Assembly (NCBI GenBank): GCA_018715165.1
Contig: DVMC01000035.1
Coordinates: forward strand, 1-6,561
DNA: 6,561 bases
Direction: 5' to 3'
From: Limiplasma pullistercoris
Lineage (GTDB): Bacteria; Bacillota; Clostridia; Christensenellales; Aristaeellaceae
Under the pieces are notes generated by a model. The model was given only the letters and a program-made list of their open reading frames with translations. It had not been told where the DNA came from and made no database searches. Within the stretch, counting starts at the first letter, position 1; each line of letters opens with the position of its first letter. The position numbers and the translations under genes were made by a program. Positions 1 through 6,561 of the stretch are shown in pieces.

Positions 1-401
1 GCGGCGACCTCACGCCCCTTGATAACGGCGCAGGCCCGAACCTGTATGTGATCGCCGCGGCGGCGTATGACTACGGCCTGCCCGGCGAAGGGGACCTTGC
101 GCAGGAGGACGCGCTGGAGCGCGCCCGCGAGGCGGTGCGGGAGCGGTTCGATCTCTCGCAGGAGGCGCTTTCGCTCTATACCGACGTGTTTGTCTACTTT
201 GACGCGACCGACCCGGACGCGCCCCTGTGGCGCTTCGTCCTCCAGCCGGAGATGGGCGCGCGGGACGCCCTGGGCCAGGCGCAGTACGATCTGCGCTACC
301 GGGTGGAGATCGCCTCCCGCACGGGCGAGGTGGCTTCGGCGGAGGCGTTCGAGCGGCAGATCCCGGTCTATGATCTATCGTATCTGATGAATCTCTATTA
401 A
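1..401 (+). CDS. Hypothetical protein, C-terminal part, possibly PepSY-like (5' end outside window)
   Basis: This reading frame is already open at base 3 and runs to a TAA at 399-401, giving 132 visible residues. A GTG at 48 could be a start, but coding-like sequence continues without a stop to the left edge and no Shine-Dalgarno precedes it, so I treat the gene as truncated by the window. I do not firmly recognise the protein. The visible part has an acidic, Ala-rich helix (around 'ALERAREAVRERF'), then 'LYTDVFVYFD', 'PLWRFVL' and 'YRVEIASRTGEV'. A helix followed by strands, with an aromatic-rich strand and a closing 'V.I...TGEV' strand, resembles the PepSY fold found in many secreted or membrane-anchored proteins of Clostridia. 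That is inference from pattern alone. No membrane segment or catalytic motif is visible; a signal peptide, if any, would lie upstream. It converges on mfd and shares its last bases with it. Confidence 0.72.
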   Translation, partial: GDLTPLDNGAGPNLYVIAAAAYDYGLPGEGDLAQEDALERAREAVRERFDLSQEALSLYTDVFVYFDATDPDAPLWRFVLQPEMGARDALGQAQYDLRYRVEIASRTGEVASAEAFERQIPVYDLSYLMNLY

Positions 402-3400
402 ACCGGCGCGGAGGCGTTCTCCTGCATCAGGTCGTGCACCCGCGTCATCACGGGGATGGCCAGCCCCAGCGCCGCGGGCGCGTCCAGGCCGCGCTCGGCC
501 AGCACCAGCTCCGCCGTGCGCCCGGCGGAAAAGCGCAGGCGGCTGTCGGCGCGGCTCACGGCGTCAAACAGGCGGCCGGGGTCGGGCAAAAAGCGGGTGT
601 CGATGCGCATATGCACGCCGTCGGGCCGCAAAAACAGATGGCTCACGCCCAGCCTGCGCGTCACGCCGCGCAGCTGGGCGATGCGCATGAGGTTCTCCAC
701 CGGCTCGGGCACATCCCCGAAGCGGTCGATGAGCTCCTCCTCGATGTCCAGCCGGCCGGCTTCGTCCTGGATCATGGCGATGCGCTTGTAGATCTCCACG
801 CGCAGCTTCTCCTCCGGCACGTAGCTCTCCGGCAGGAAGGCGTCCACGGCCAGCTCCACGCGGGTGTCCAGCTCCGGCGTTACCTCCACGCCCTGCGCCT
901 CGCTGACGGCCTGCTCGATGAGCTTTAAGTACATATCGTAGCCCACCGTGCTCATGTGGCCGCTCTGCTGGGGGCCCAGCACGTCGCCCGCGCCGCGGAT
1001 CTCCAGATCGCGCATGGCGATGCGGTAGCCCGCGCCGAACTCCGTAAACTCCCGGATGGCCGAGAGGCGCTGGTCCGCCGTTTCGGACAGCAGCTTGCCA
1101 GCGCGAACGGTCAGGTAGGCGTAGGCCTGCCGGCTGCTGCGCCCCACGCGCCCGCGGATCTGATACAGCTGGGAGAGGCCGAAGCGGTCCGCGTCAAAGA
1201 CGATCAGCGTGTTGGCCTCCGGCACGTCCAGGCCGCTTTCCACGATCGTGGTGCAAAGCAGCACGTCATACGCCCCGGCGTAGAAGTCCAGCATCACGTC
1301 CTCCAGCGCGTTTTCGCGCATCTGTCCGTGGGCGATGCCGATGCGCGCCTCGGGCACGAGCTGGTGCAGCCGGTCGTACATCTTCTCGATGCTGCGCACG
1401 CGGTTATAGAGGAAGTACACCTGCCCGCCGCGCGCCAGCTCGCGCCGGATGGCCTCGCAGATGATGGCGTCGTCGTACTCGATCACATAGGTCTTGACCG
1501 GCATGCGCTCCTCCGGGGGCGTCTCCAGGATGCTCATGTCACGGATGCCCGCCATGCTCATGTGCAGCGTGCGCGGGATGGGCGTGGCCGAGAGGGTGAG
1601 CACGTCCACGCGGGTTTTCATGTGCTGGATGCTCTCCTTGTGGCTGACGCCGAAGCGGTGCTCCTCGTCCACGATGAGCAGCCCCAGGTCCTTGAACTGC
1701 ACGTCCTTGTTGAGCAGGCGGTGCGTGCCCACCACCAGGTCCAATTCGCCCTCGCGCAGCTTGCGGGCGATCTCGCGCTGCTCCCTGGGCGTGCGGAAGC
1801 GGCTGAGCATGTCAAACTTCACGGGGAAGCCCGCGAAGCGCTTTTTGATGGTGTTGTAATGCTGCTGCACCAGAATCGTGGTCGGGGCCAGGATGGCTAC
1901 CTGCTTGCCCTCCACCACGGCCTTGAAGGCCGCGCGCAGGGCCACCTCGGTCTTGCCGTAGCCCACGTCGCCGCAGAGCAGGCGGTCCATGTTGCGCGGG
2001 CTTTCCATGTCGGCCTCGATCTGCGCCACGCTCTTTTGCTGGTCCTCGGTCAGCTCGTAGGGGAACATGTCCTCGAACTCCTGCTGCCAGGGGTTGTCGT
2101 GGCTGAAGGCGTAGCCGGTTTCCCGGGAGCGTTTGGCATAGAGCTCGGCCAGGTCGAAGGCCAGCTTCTTGAGGCCCGCCTTGACCTTGGTTTTCTGCCG
2201 TTCCCATTCCTGGCCGCCCAGACGGTTGAGCTTGGGGGTGGCGTTTTCGGAGCCGATGAACTTGGTGACGCGGTCGAACTGGTCGGCGGGCACGTAGAGC
2301 TTGTCGTTGCCCGCATACTGAATGAGCAGATAGTCGCGCCTGGCGCCGTCGTTCTCCAGCTGCACCACGCCCCTGAACAGGCCGACGCCGTGCAGGTCGT
2401 GCACCACGTAGTCGCCGGCCTTGAGGTCGGTGAAGGAGGCGATGCGCTCGCCCGCGGTCTGCTTCTTGCGGGCGCGCTGGTAGGCGGTGCCGTAGATATC
2501 GGAGTCGCTGATGACGCACAGCCCCGCAGACAGGTGCACAAACCCCTTGGTATAGGACACGGGCAGGAGCAATACCTCCCGCGCGATGAGGTTGCCGTCC
2601 AGCGTGGCGCAGTAGGAAGAGGGCATGTTCTGCGCGGCCAGCGCGGTTTGCAGCCGGCGGCCGCGCGCTTCGCCGCCGGTGAGCAGCACCACGCAGGCGC
2701 CTTCCTGCTTCCATTTGGCGATGTCCTGGCACAGCGGCTCCAGCCGGCTCTGGTAGGGCATGGAGGGCCGGGAACCGAAGGCGATGGCCTCCCCCGGCGC
2801 AAAGCGGCCGAAGGTGCCCACCGCGTCGCTCAGGCATACGGCGGGCCGCGCCTTGAAGTCCTCCAGCAGGTCCTCATAGGTGAAGCGCAGGTCCTTTTGC
2901 GCGTCGAAGGCGTCCCCGCGCAGCCGCGCGTCCTCATACGCCTCCGAAAAGGCGTCCGCCGCGGCGCGCAGGCGGGCCTGATACTGGTCCGGCCGGTCCA
3001 GAAGGACGATGGGGTTTTCCAGATACCCGGTCGCCGGCACCGTATCGTCCAGCAGCACGTTCATCCACATGGGCGCGGTGCGGATCACCTGCCCGGCGCG
3101 CACGCGGTCCACGTCGTCGAAATGACGCTTCCAGGCGGCCCGCGCCTCCGCCCCCGCCTCGCCGGAGCGACCGGCGGCCTGCGCGCCGCCCTGCGGCTGG
3201 GCGAGCAGGTCCTCGGTAGCCTCCAGGGCGTCCAACCCGCTTAGAAAATCATCCAGAGAATCCAGCCCGTCGGGCCCTGGCGCGGCGTGCGCGGGCGCGG
3301 CGGATTCCATGGCGTGGCCCACGCCCCGCTTGAGCGCAGCCTTCAGCCGTTCCGCGGCAGCCTCCGCGTCGGAAACCAGGCACTCGGTGGCGGGGGCGAT

Positions 3401-4060
3401 GCGCGCGCCCTTCACCCGCGCGATGCTGCGCTGGCTGATGCAGTCAAAGCGGCGCAGGCTGTCGATCTCGTCGTCGAAAAACTCGATGCGGAGGGCGTCG
3501 GCGGCATTGGCAGGGAACACGTCCACGATCGCGCCGCGCATGGCGCACTGGCCGCGCCCCTCCACCATGGGCACGCGCTCGTACCCGCTGCGGATGAGCG
3601 CGTCCATGAGCCGGTCGGGCGGAAAGCGCCCGCCCTCCGAAAGCTCGATCACGGCGCTGCGGAAGCGGGCGCATGGCGCGCAGCGGTCCAAAAGCGCCTC
3701 CACGCTGGCGCACAGCACCCGCACGCGCCCCGCGGCCAGCCCTTCCAGCACGCTCAAGCGCTGCCACGCGCTTTCGCGGCTCATGGCCGCGCGGCTGAAC
3801 TGCATGTCGCGCGCGGGCAGCACGGCGCAGCCGCCGCCGGTCAGCCGCTCCACGTCCTGCGCCTGCCGCTGGGCGATCAGCTCCGTGGGCGCGACCAGCA
3901 GCACCGGCCGCCCCGTAGCATGCGAAAGCGCCGCGGCCAGAAACGGCCGCTCGCCCTCCGCAATCTCATACAGCGCGGTGCATCCGCTCTCCCCGATGCG
4001 CTCCGTCAGCCGCTTCCAGGCGGGCAGGCTTTGGTAGGCGGTAAACAGGCCCTCGTTCAT
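398..4060 (-). CDS. mfd: Transcription-repair coupling factor Mfd (ATP-dependent DNA translocase)
   Basis: Mfd binds RNA polymerase stalled at a DNA lesion, pushes it off by translocating on upstream DNA, and recruits UvrA to start nucleotide excision repair. The protein is 1220 residues. UvrB-like domains 1a/2/1b occupy about 1-240, with a degenerate Walker A that lacks GKT; R175, R191 and F195 match in spacing the E. coli UvrA-contact residues R165, R181 and F185. The CarD-like RNA polymerase-interaction domain lies at about 543-605. The RecG-like motor shows GDVGYGKT (697-704), APTTIL (725-730), DEEH (798-801), SATPIPR (824-830), TTIVESGLD (937-945) and QIRGRVGR (967-974). The TRG segment is at about 1009-1034 and the autoinhibitory D7 domain at about 1070-1180. 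The frame is open 20 codons further upstream, but the ATG at 4060 is chosen because AAGGAG lies 7 bases before it and it overlaps the pth stop as ATGA. Relatives are about 1150-1180 residues; the excess is an Ala/Gly/Asp-rich stretch near 245-310. Confidence 0.98.
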   Translation of the reverse strand: MNEGLFTAYQSLPAWKRLTERIGESGCTALYEIAEGERPFLAAALSHATGRPVLLVAPTELIAQRQAQDVERLTGGGCAVLPARDMQFSRAAMSRESAWQRLSVLEGLAAGRVRVLCASVEALLDRCAPCARFRSAVIELSEGGRFPPDRLMDALIRSGYERVPMVEGRGQCAMRGAIVDVFPANAADALRIEFFDDEIDSLRRFDCISQRSIARVKGARIAPATECLVSDAEAAAERLKAALKRGVGHAMESAAPAHAAPGPDGLDSLDDFLSGLDALEATEDLLAQPQGGAQAAGRSGEAGAEARAAWKRHFDDVDRVRAGQVIRTAPMWMNVLLDDTVPATGYLENPIVLLDRPDQYQARLRAAADAFSEAYEDARLRGDAFDAQKDLRFTYEDLLEDFKARPAVCLSDAVGTFGRFAPGEAIAFGSRPSMPYQSRLEPLCQDIAKWKQEGACVVLLTGGEARGRRLQTALAAQNMPSSYCATLDGNLIAREVLLLPVSYTKGFVHLSAGLCVISDSDIYGTAYQRARKKQTAGERIASFTDLKAGDYVVHDLHGVGLFRGVVQLENDGARRDYLLIQYAGNDKLYVPADQFDRVTKFIGSENATPKLNRLGGQEWERQKTKVKAGLKKLAFDLAELYAKRSRETGYAFSHDNPWQQEFEDMFPYELTEDQQKSVAQIEADMESPRNMDRLLCGDVGYGKTEVALRAAFKAVVEGKQVAILAPTTILVQQHYNTIKKRFAGFPVKFDMLSRFRTPREQREIARKLREGELDLVVGTHRLLNKDVQFKDLGLLIVDEEHRFGVSHKESIQHMKTRVDVLTLSATPIPRTLHMSMAGIRDMSILETPPEERMPVKTYVIEYDDAIICEAIRRELARGGQVYFLYNRVRSIEKMYDRLHQLVPEARIGIAHGQMRENALEDVMLDFYAGAYDVLLCTTIVESGLDVPEANTLIVFDADRFGLSQLYQIRGRVGRSSRQAYAYLTVRAGKLLSETADQRLSAIREFTEFGAGYRIAMRDLEIRGAGDVLGPQQSGHMSTVGYDMYLKLIEQAVSEAQGVEVTPELDTRVELAVDAFLPESYVPEEKLRVEIYKRIAMIQDEAGRLDIEEELIDRFGDVPEPVENLMRIAQLRGVTRRLGVSHLFLRPDGVHMRIDTRFLPDPGRLFDAVSRADSRLRFSAGRTAELVLAERGLDAPAALGLAIPVMTRVHDLMQENASAPV

Positions 4061-4665
4061 GCGTCGGCTCCTTCGGCGGGTTCGGGCGGTTTTTTGGTCT
4101 TTTGGGTGTTGTATTTGCACATGGCGCTTTCTACGCCGTTTGTGATGTATTCAATAATGGCATCTGCGGCCAGGGCATAGGCCGTATCGGCGGTCTGCTG
4201 CTCCTCGCCGGGCAGGTAATGGCCCAGCACCCAGTCGGCCAGCTCGTAGCCGGGCCTGCGCTGCCCCACGCCCACCCGCAGGCGGGGGAAGTTTTCGTAT
4301 CCCAGCAGCTCCACGATGCTGCGCATGCCGTTGTGCGTGCCGGCGCTGCCGTTCTTGCGGATGCGGATGGCCCCCTGGGGCAGGTCCACGTCGTCGTAGA
4401 CCACCATCAGGTTTTCCGGTGGCAGGCGGTACCAGCGGACCAGGCGGGAGACGGCCTCGCCGCTCAGGTTCATGTAGGTCTGCGGCAGGGCCAGGATGGT
4501 CTTTTGCCCGGCGATGAAGCATTCGCCCAGCAATGCCTCGTCCCTCTCCCGCCCGATGGTCACGCCCAGCTTGCGGGCCAGCGCGTCCACCACGTCAAAG
4601 CCCACGTTGTGGCGGGTATGGGCGTATTTGGCGCCGGGGTTTCCCAAACCGACGATCAGGTACAT
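4057..4665 (-). CDS. pth: Peptidyl-tRNA hydrolase (Pth, bacterial type)
   Basis: Pth cleaves the ester bond between peptide and tRNA in peptidyl-tRNAs that drop off ribosomes, freeing the tRNA for reuse; it is a cytosolic monomer and is usually essential in bacteria. The 202-residue product is close to the family's usual length of about 190. Signature motifs are present: GLGNPG (6-11) with N9, TRHNVGF (17-23) with catalytic H19, YMNLSG (64-69) with N66, YDDVDLP (90-96) with D91, and GSAGTHNGMRS (106-116) with N112. These correspond to E. coli N10, H20, N68, D93 and N114, so the enzyme should be active. The last 20 or so residues form a Lys/Pro-rich tail beyond the conserved fold. The start is preceded by AAAGGAG at 4674-4680, 8 bases upstream. 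It overlaps mfd as ATGA. In Bacillus subtilis fin lies between pth and mfd; here there is no intervening gene. Confidence 0.98.
   Translation of the reverse strand: MYLIVGLGNPGAKYAHTRHNVGFDVVDALARKLGVTIGRERDEALLGECFIAGQKTILALPQTYMNLSGEAVSRLVRWYRLPPENLMVVYDDVDLPQGAIRIRKNGSAGTHNGMRSIVELLGYENFPRLRVGVGQRRPGYELADWVLGHYLPGEEQQTADTAYALAADAIIEYITNGVESAMCKYNTQKTKKPPEPAEGADA
4068..4073 (-). promoter_or_regulatory. Ribosome binding site of mfd, inside the end of pth
   Basis: On the minus strand AAGGAG sits 7 bases before the ATG at 4060. It lies within the last codons of pth, so ribosomes finishing pth stop directly over the mfd start (ATGA). This placement fixes the mfd start and excludes the 20-codon upstream extension of the frame, which would begin inside pth. 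Confidence 0.85.
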
Positions 4666-4715
4666 GGCGTTTTCTCCTTTGAATCAGGCACGCGGGTCAA
4701 GCCGCGAACGCCGCT

Positions 4716-4745
4716 ATTGTAGCATATCCGGAGGCGGGCGCGCAA
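4716..4745 (-). promoter_or_regulatory. Predicted sigma-A extended -10 promoter for pth-mfd
   Basis: Between the stop of the membrane protein gene and pth, the minus strand carries TGCTACAAT (4716-4724), an extended -10 of form TGn-TACAAT that matches TATAAT at five of six positions. The best -35 is TTGCGC (4740-4745) with an 18-base spacer, which is weak; extended -10 promoters tolerate a poor -35. Transcription would start near 4709 and give a leader of about 44 bases ending in the pth ribosome binding site. The A/T-rich patch stands out in a very GC-rich stretch. No riboswitch-like fold is apparent in so short a leader. Confidence 0.65.
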
Positions 4746-4754
4746 GGCGAACCG

Positions 4755-6293
4755 TCAGGCCTTTTGGCGCTTTTCGCCGCCGCGCGCAAAAAGCGGGCGG
4801 TCCAGCGCCATGGCGGCCAGAAGCACATACAGCGGCGCAAAAACAAACAGGTATCGCGGCCACACCTCAAACAGCAGCAGATAGGCCGTAGCGCCCAGCA
4901 GCGCGAGCGTGAGGGCCTGCGCCTCCGGACGGCGGCGGCGCGTGAACGCCGCAATCGCGCACAGGGCCAGCGCCGCCAGCCACAGGCCCTGGGCCAGCGT
5001 GTGGCACAGGGGATTGAGGCTGCCGCGGTGATGGTAAAGGCTGCGGATGAAGGTGCTCAACGCATCCGTACGTTTCGGGATCTCCAGGTCCAGAAAGCTG
5101 GAATTGGCGGCAAAGCTGCCGTCGGCATATGCCTTGTACAGTTTAATTGTGAAAAAGCGCACATTGCCCCACAGGCCCTTTTCGCATACCCGTTCCCAGG
5201 CCCTTTGGAGGTTGGCCTGCTGGCGGTCGGTCAGGGATTCGAATGACTGGGAGAAGGTCACGTCGTCCGGGGAATGGCCGCCGTAGGTCTCGCCGTTCAT
5301 GCCCAGCATGAGGTAGTGCGTTTCGCTGAGCTGCTCCTGTGGCACGGCGCTGCCCGCGAGATATGCCGTGGCCGCGCGCTGAAACGCCTGGCCGGGCACA
5401 GCACCCAGCACGAGCGCGGCCAGCACCGCCAGCGCGCGTTTCCACGCGGCGGCGGAAAAGTCCCGGCGGCCCAGGAAGCGGCACAGCGCCAGCAGGCCCA
5501 GCGCGATGAGCACGATCAGCACCGTGGGCTTGACCGCGGCCCCGGCAAAGCAAGCCAGTGAGATCAGGCCCCACCTGATCGCCGGGCGGCGCACCGTCAG
5601 CCACGCATAGAGCGCCAGCACGGGAAACAGCACCGCCCATGTATCGGTATAGGGATAGAGCACATAGGGCGACAGGGCGATCCAGAGGATGGAAACCGCC
5701 GCCGCAAATCCCCGCGCCCAGCGGCTTGGGGTGATGCGCTGGGCGCAGCGCACCGTGAAATATGCCGTCAGGTTGAGCAGCACCGCGTCCAGATAGGGCA
5801 GCACCACGAACGGCACGGCGAGCCCCAGCTTGACCGCCACCCACATGGGCACGGCCTGCAGGATGGTCAGCGGCGCATTGTTGGGGCACAGGCGGAAGTA
5901 GTCAGGGTCAGTGAGCGCCTGTCCGCGGGCCAGTTCCTCGGCCGTGGTGTAGACATTGGCGATGTCCCAGCCCATCTTGTACCAGGCGCAGCGCGCCACC
6001 ACCAGCTGCACCGCCAGCACCGCCGCAAACAGCGCCCGCATCCGCCACAGGCCCCCCCTGCCGCCGGGGCGCGCGTCCGCCGCCTCCAGCCGGGCGCGTC
6101 CCCACAGAAGCAGCGACACGGCCGCCAGCGCTGCGGGCGCAAGCGCCAGGTTGCCGGCCAGGCTCAAATTCTGGTAGTACCCGGACAGCGCCGGTTGTCC
6201 CAGCGTCAGCAGCGCCAGCACAAGGACGAACATGGCTCCCGCCAGAGCGCTCCATACGGCGGGCAGGGAAAAGCGGCTGCGTTCGGACCGCAT
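4755..6293 (-). CDS. Polytopic membrane protein, probable GT-C family glycosyltransferase
   Basis: The 512-residue protein has about 12 predicted membrane segments, with first ones near 14-32, 45-64 and 85-101 and last ones near 433-450, 460-476 and 480-498. A larger soluble loop lies at about 304-430. The layout fits GT-C enzymes, which transfer sugars from polyprenyl-phosphate donors on the outer face of the membrane. An acidic residue in the first outer loop ('YKMGWD', D110), 'CPNNAPLT' (136-143), 'HYLMLGMN' (326-333), 'KAYADGSF' (387-394) and 'FEVWPRYLF' (475-483) resemble conserved blocks of Bacillota membrane mannosyltransferase-like proteins. Donor and acceptor cannot be told; a cell wall or surface glycan role is inference. 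The frame stays open back to 6494, but that part is RNase P RNA, so the ATG at 6293 is chosen, with AAAGGGG upstream. No clear promoter of its own is visible. No terminator separates it from pth, so some read-through into pth is likely. Confidence 0.85.
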   Translation of the reverse strand: MRSERSRFSLPAVWSALAGAMFVLVLALLTLGQPALSGYYQNLSLAGNLALAPAALAAVSLLLWGRARLEAADARPGGRGGLWRMRALFAAVLAVQLVVARCAWYKMGWDIANVYTTAEELARGQALTDPDYFRLCPNNAPLTILQAVPMWVAVKLGLAVPFVVLPYLDAVLLNLTAYFTVRCAQRITPSRWARGFAAAVSILWIALSPYVLYPYTDTWAVLFPVLALYAWLTVRRPAIRWGLISLACFAGAAVKPTVLIVLIALGLLALCRFLGRRDFSAAAWKRALAVLAALVLGAVPGQAFQRAATAYLAGSAVPQEQLSETHYLMLGMNGETYGGHSPDDVTFSQSFESLTDRQQANLQRAWERVCEKGLWGNVRFFTIKLYKAYADGSFAANSSFLDLEIPKRTDALSTFIRSLYHHRGSLNPLCHTLAQGLWLAALALCAIAAFTRRRRPEAQALTLALLGATAYLLLFEVWPRYLFVFAPLYVLLAAMALDRPLFARGGEKRQKA

Positions 6294-6304
6294 GCGGCGG
6301 CACG

Positions 6305-6313
6305 CCCCTTTCT
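6305..6313 (-). promoter_or_regulatory. Ribosome binding site that sets the membrane-protein start
   Basis: The minus strand reads AGAAAGGGG, with 11 bases to the ATG at 6293. The match to the anti-Shine-Dalgarno is moderate and the spacing slightly long. It lies downstream of the rnpB terminator, which supports a start here rather than at the ATG at 6494 inside the RNA gene. Confidence 0.6.
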
Positions 6314-6329
6314 GATTCGAAGATACGAC

Positions 6330-6353
6330 AAAAAGCGGGCATCCATCCCGCCT
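6330..6353 (-). terminator. Intrinsic terminator of rnpB
   Basis: On the minus strand, AGGCGGG and CCCGCTT form a 7-pair stem (five G-C or C-G pairs, one G-U, one A-U) around the loop ATGGATG. The 3' arm runs straight into a five-T tract. It lies a few bases after the expected RNase P RNA 3' end and before the membrane protein gene, so it probably ends or attenuates transcription from rnpB. Confidence 0.75.
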
Positions 6354-6357
6354 GTAA

Positions 6358-6561
6358 AGGTGCTGCCGGTGCGGTCGTAAGCCGAGTTCTGTCGTTGGAC
6401 GATCATCTATCTCCACCGCGCGTTGCCGCGCGGCTGAAGCGATCTCTTTGGGAGCACGACGGGCCGCCGTATCGCTCCCGGTCGGATCTTGCATCGGGTG
6501 GGGTTTACAGCGCCAGCCTGTCGCCAGGCCGCGGGTGAGCTCTTACCTCGCCTTTCCATCC
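6358..6561 (-). ncRNA. rnpB: RNase P RNA, type A, 3' half (5' end outside window)
   Basis: This is the catalytic RNA of RNase P, which removes the 5' leader from precursor tRNAs. Read on the minus strand it has the family hallmarks in order: GAGGTAAGAGCTCACC, a hairpin GCCTG-GCGA-CAGGC (6516-6529), GTAAACCCCACCCG (6495-6508) then GCAAGATC, a P16/P17-like hairpin closed by GGGAGC/GCTCCC with a GGCCCG loop, a 7-pair P18-like hairpin capped by GCAA (6416-6433), GAGATAGATGATC (6401-6413), and ACAGAACTCGGCTTA (6378-6392), the near-universal 3' signature. The P16/P17 hairpin, whose GCCC pairs with P6 in E. coli, indicates type A. The 3' end is placed at about 6358 by comparison with E. coli and by the terminator position; it may be off by several bases. 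The helix P1 5' strand and helix P4 5' strand are not in the window. The loop where GGU is expected reads AAAGA. Confidence 0.96.

Noticed and set aside
410..422. Small hairpin GGAG-GCGTT-CTCC after the plus-strand stop as a possible terminator
   Set aside because: The stem is only four pairs and no T tract follows on either strand; it also lies in mfd coding sequence.
956..3244. A 762-codon open frame on the plus strand, antisense to mfd
   Set aside because: It lies wholly inside mfd. Its product is a low-complexity His/Ala/Val/Leu/Gly-rich sequence with no recognisable motif, as expected when a GC-rich gene is read on the opposite strand. No ribosome binding site or family signature was seen.
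3670..3685. CxxC pair in Mfd (C127 and C130) as a possible metal site
   Set aside because: There is only one such pair, with no second pair or histidine cluster nearby in sequence. E. coli Mfd has a Cys-Pro-His at the same place, so this looks like variation in a loop.
3287..4180. Further open frame antisense to the mfd 5' end and pth 3' end
   Set aside because: It crosses two well-supported genes on the other strand and has Arg/Ala/His-rich composition typical of a shadow frame.
4102..4722. Open frame antisense to pth
   Set aside because: Pth is identified by all its catalytic motifs; this frame mirrors it and has no homology-like features.
6314..6360. A separate promoter for the membrane protein gene
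   Set aside because: TTTACA resembles a -35 and TATCTT a -10, but they are about 27 bases apart and the terminator lies between them, so no usable pair exists.

Overview
The window reads as a chromosomal housekeeping segment of a GC-rich (roughly two-thirds G+C by eye) Bacillota, most likely a member of the Clostridia. The evidence is the pth-mfd gene pair joined by an ATGA overlap, strong AAGGAG-type ribosome binding sites, and an RNase P RNA of type A architecture rather than the type B of Bacilli. A Christensenellales-like lineage is possible, but that is a guess. I see no insertion sequence, phage gene, CRISPR array, tRNA or other sign of an accessory island.

Layout, read along the minus strand from the right edge: the 3' part of rnpB (RNase P RNA; its 5' end lies outside the window), an intrinsic terminator, a 512-residue polytopic membrane protein of the GT-C glycosyltransferase type, a short gap with an extended -10 promoter, pth (peptidyl-tRNA hydrolase), and mfd (transcription-repair coupling factor). 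On the plus strand, the 3' end of one gene enters from the left edge. It encodes a hypothetical, possibly PepSY-like protein and meets mfd tail to tail, with the two TAA stops sharing the palindrome TTAA.

The core genes cover tRNA maturation (rnpB), recycling of peptidyl-tRNA released from stalled ribosomes (pth), and removal of RNA polymerase stalled at DNA lesions with recruitment of UvrA (mfd). The pth-mfd pair is almost certainly one operon with coupled translation. The membrane glycosyltransferase between rnpB and pth looks like a lineage-specific neighbour with no functional link to them.

Two starts matter. The longest reading frame of the membrane protein runs backwards into rnpB, and that of mfd runs back into pth. 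In both cases the Shine-Dalgarno position supports a shorter protein, used here. I did not find a convincing undescribed system. The most distinctive observations are an RNase P RNA whose L15 loop seems to lack the GGU motif that pairs with the tRNA CCA end, and an Ala/Gly/Asp-rich insertion in the N-terminal half of Mfd.
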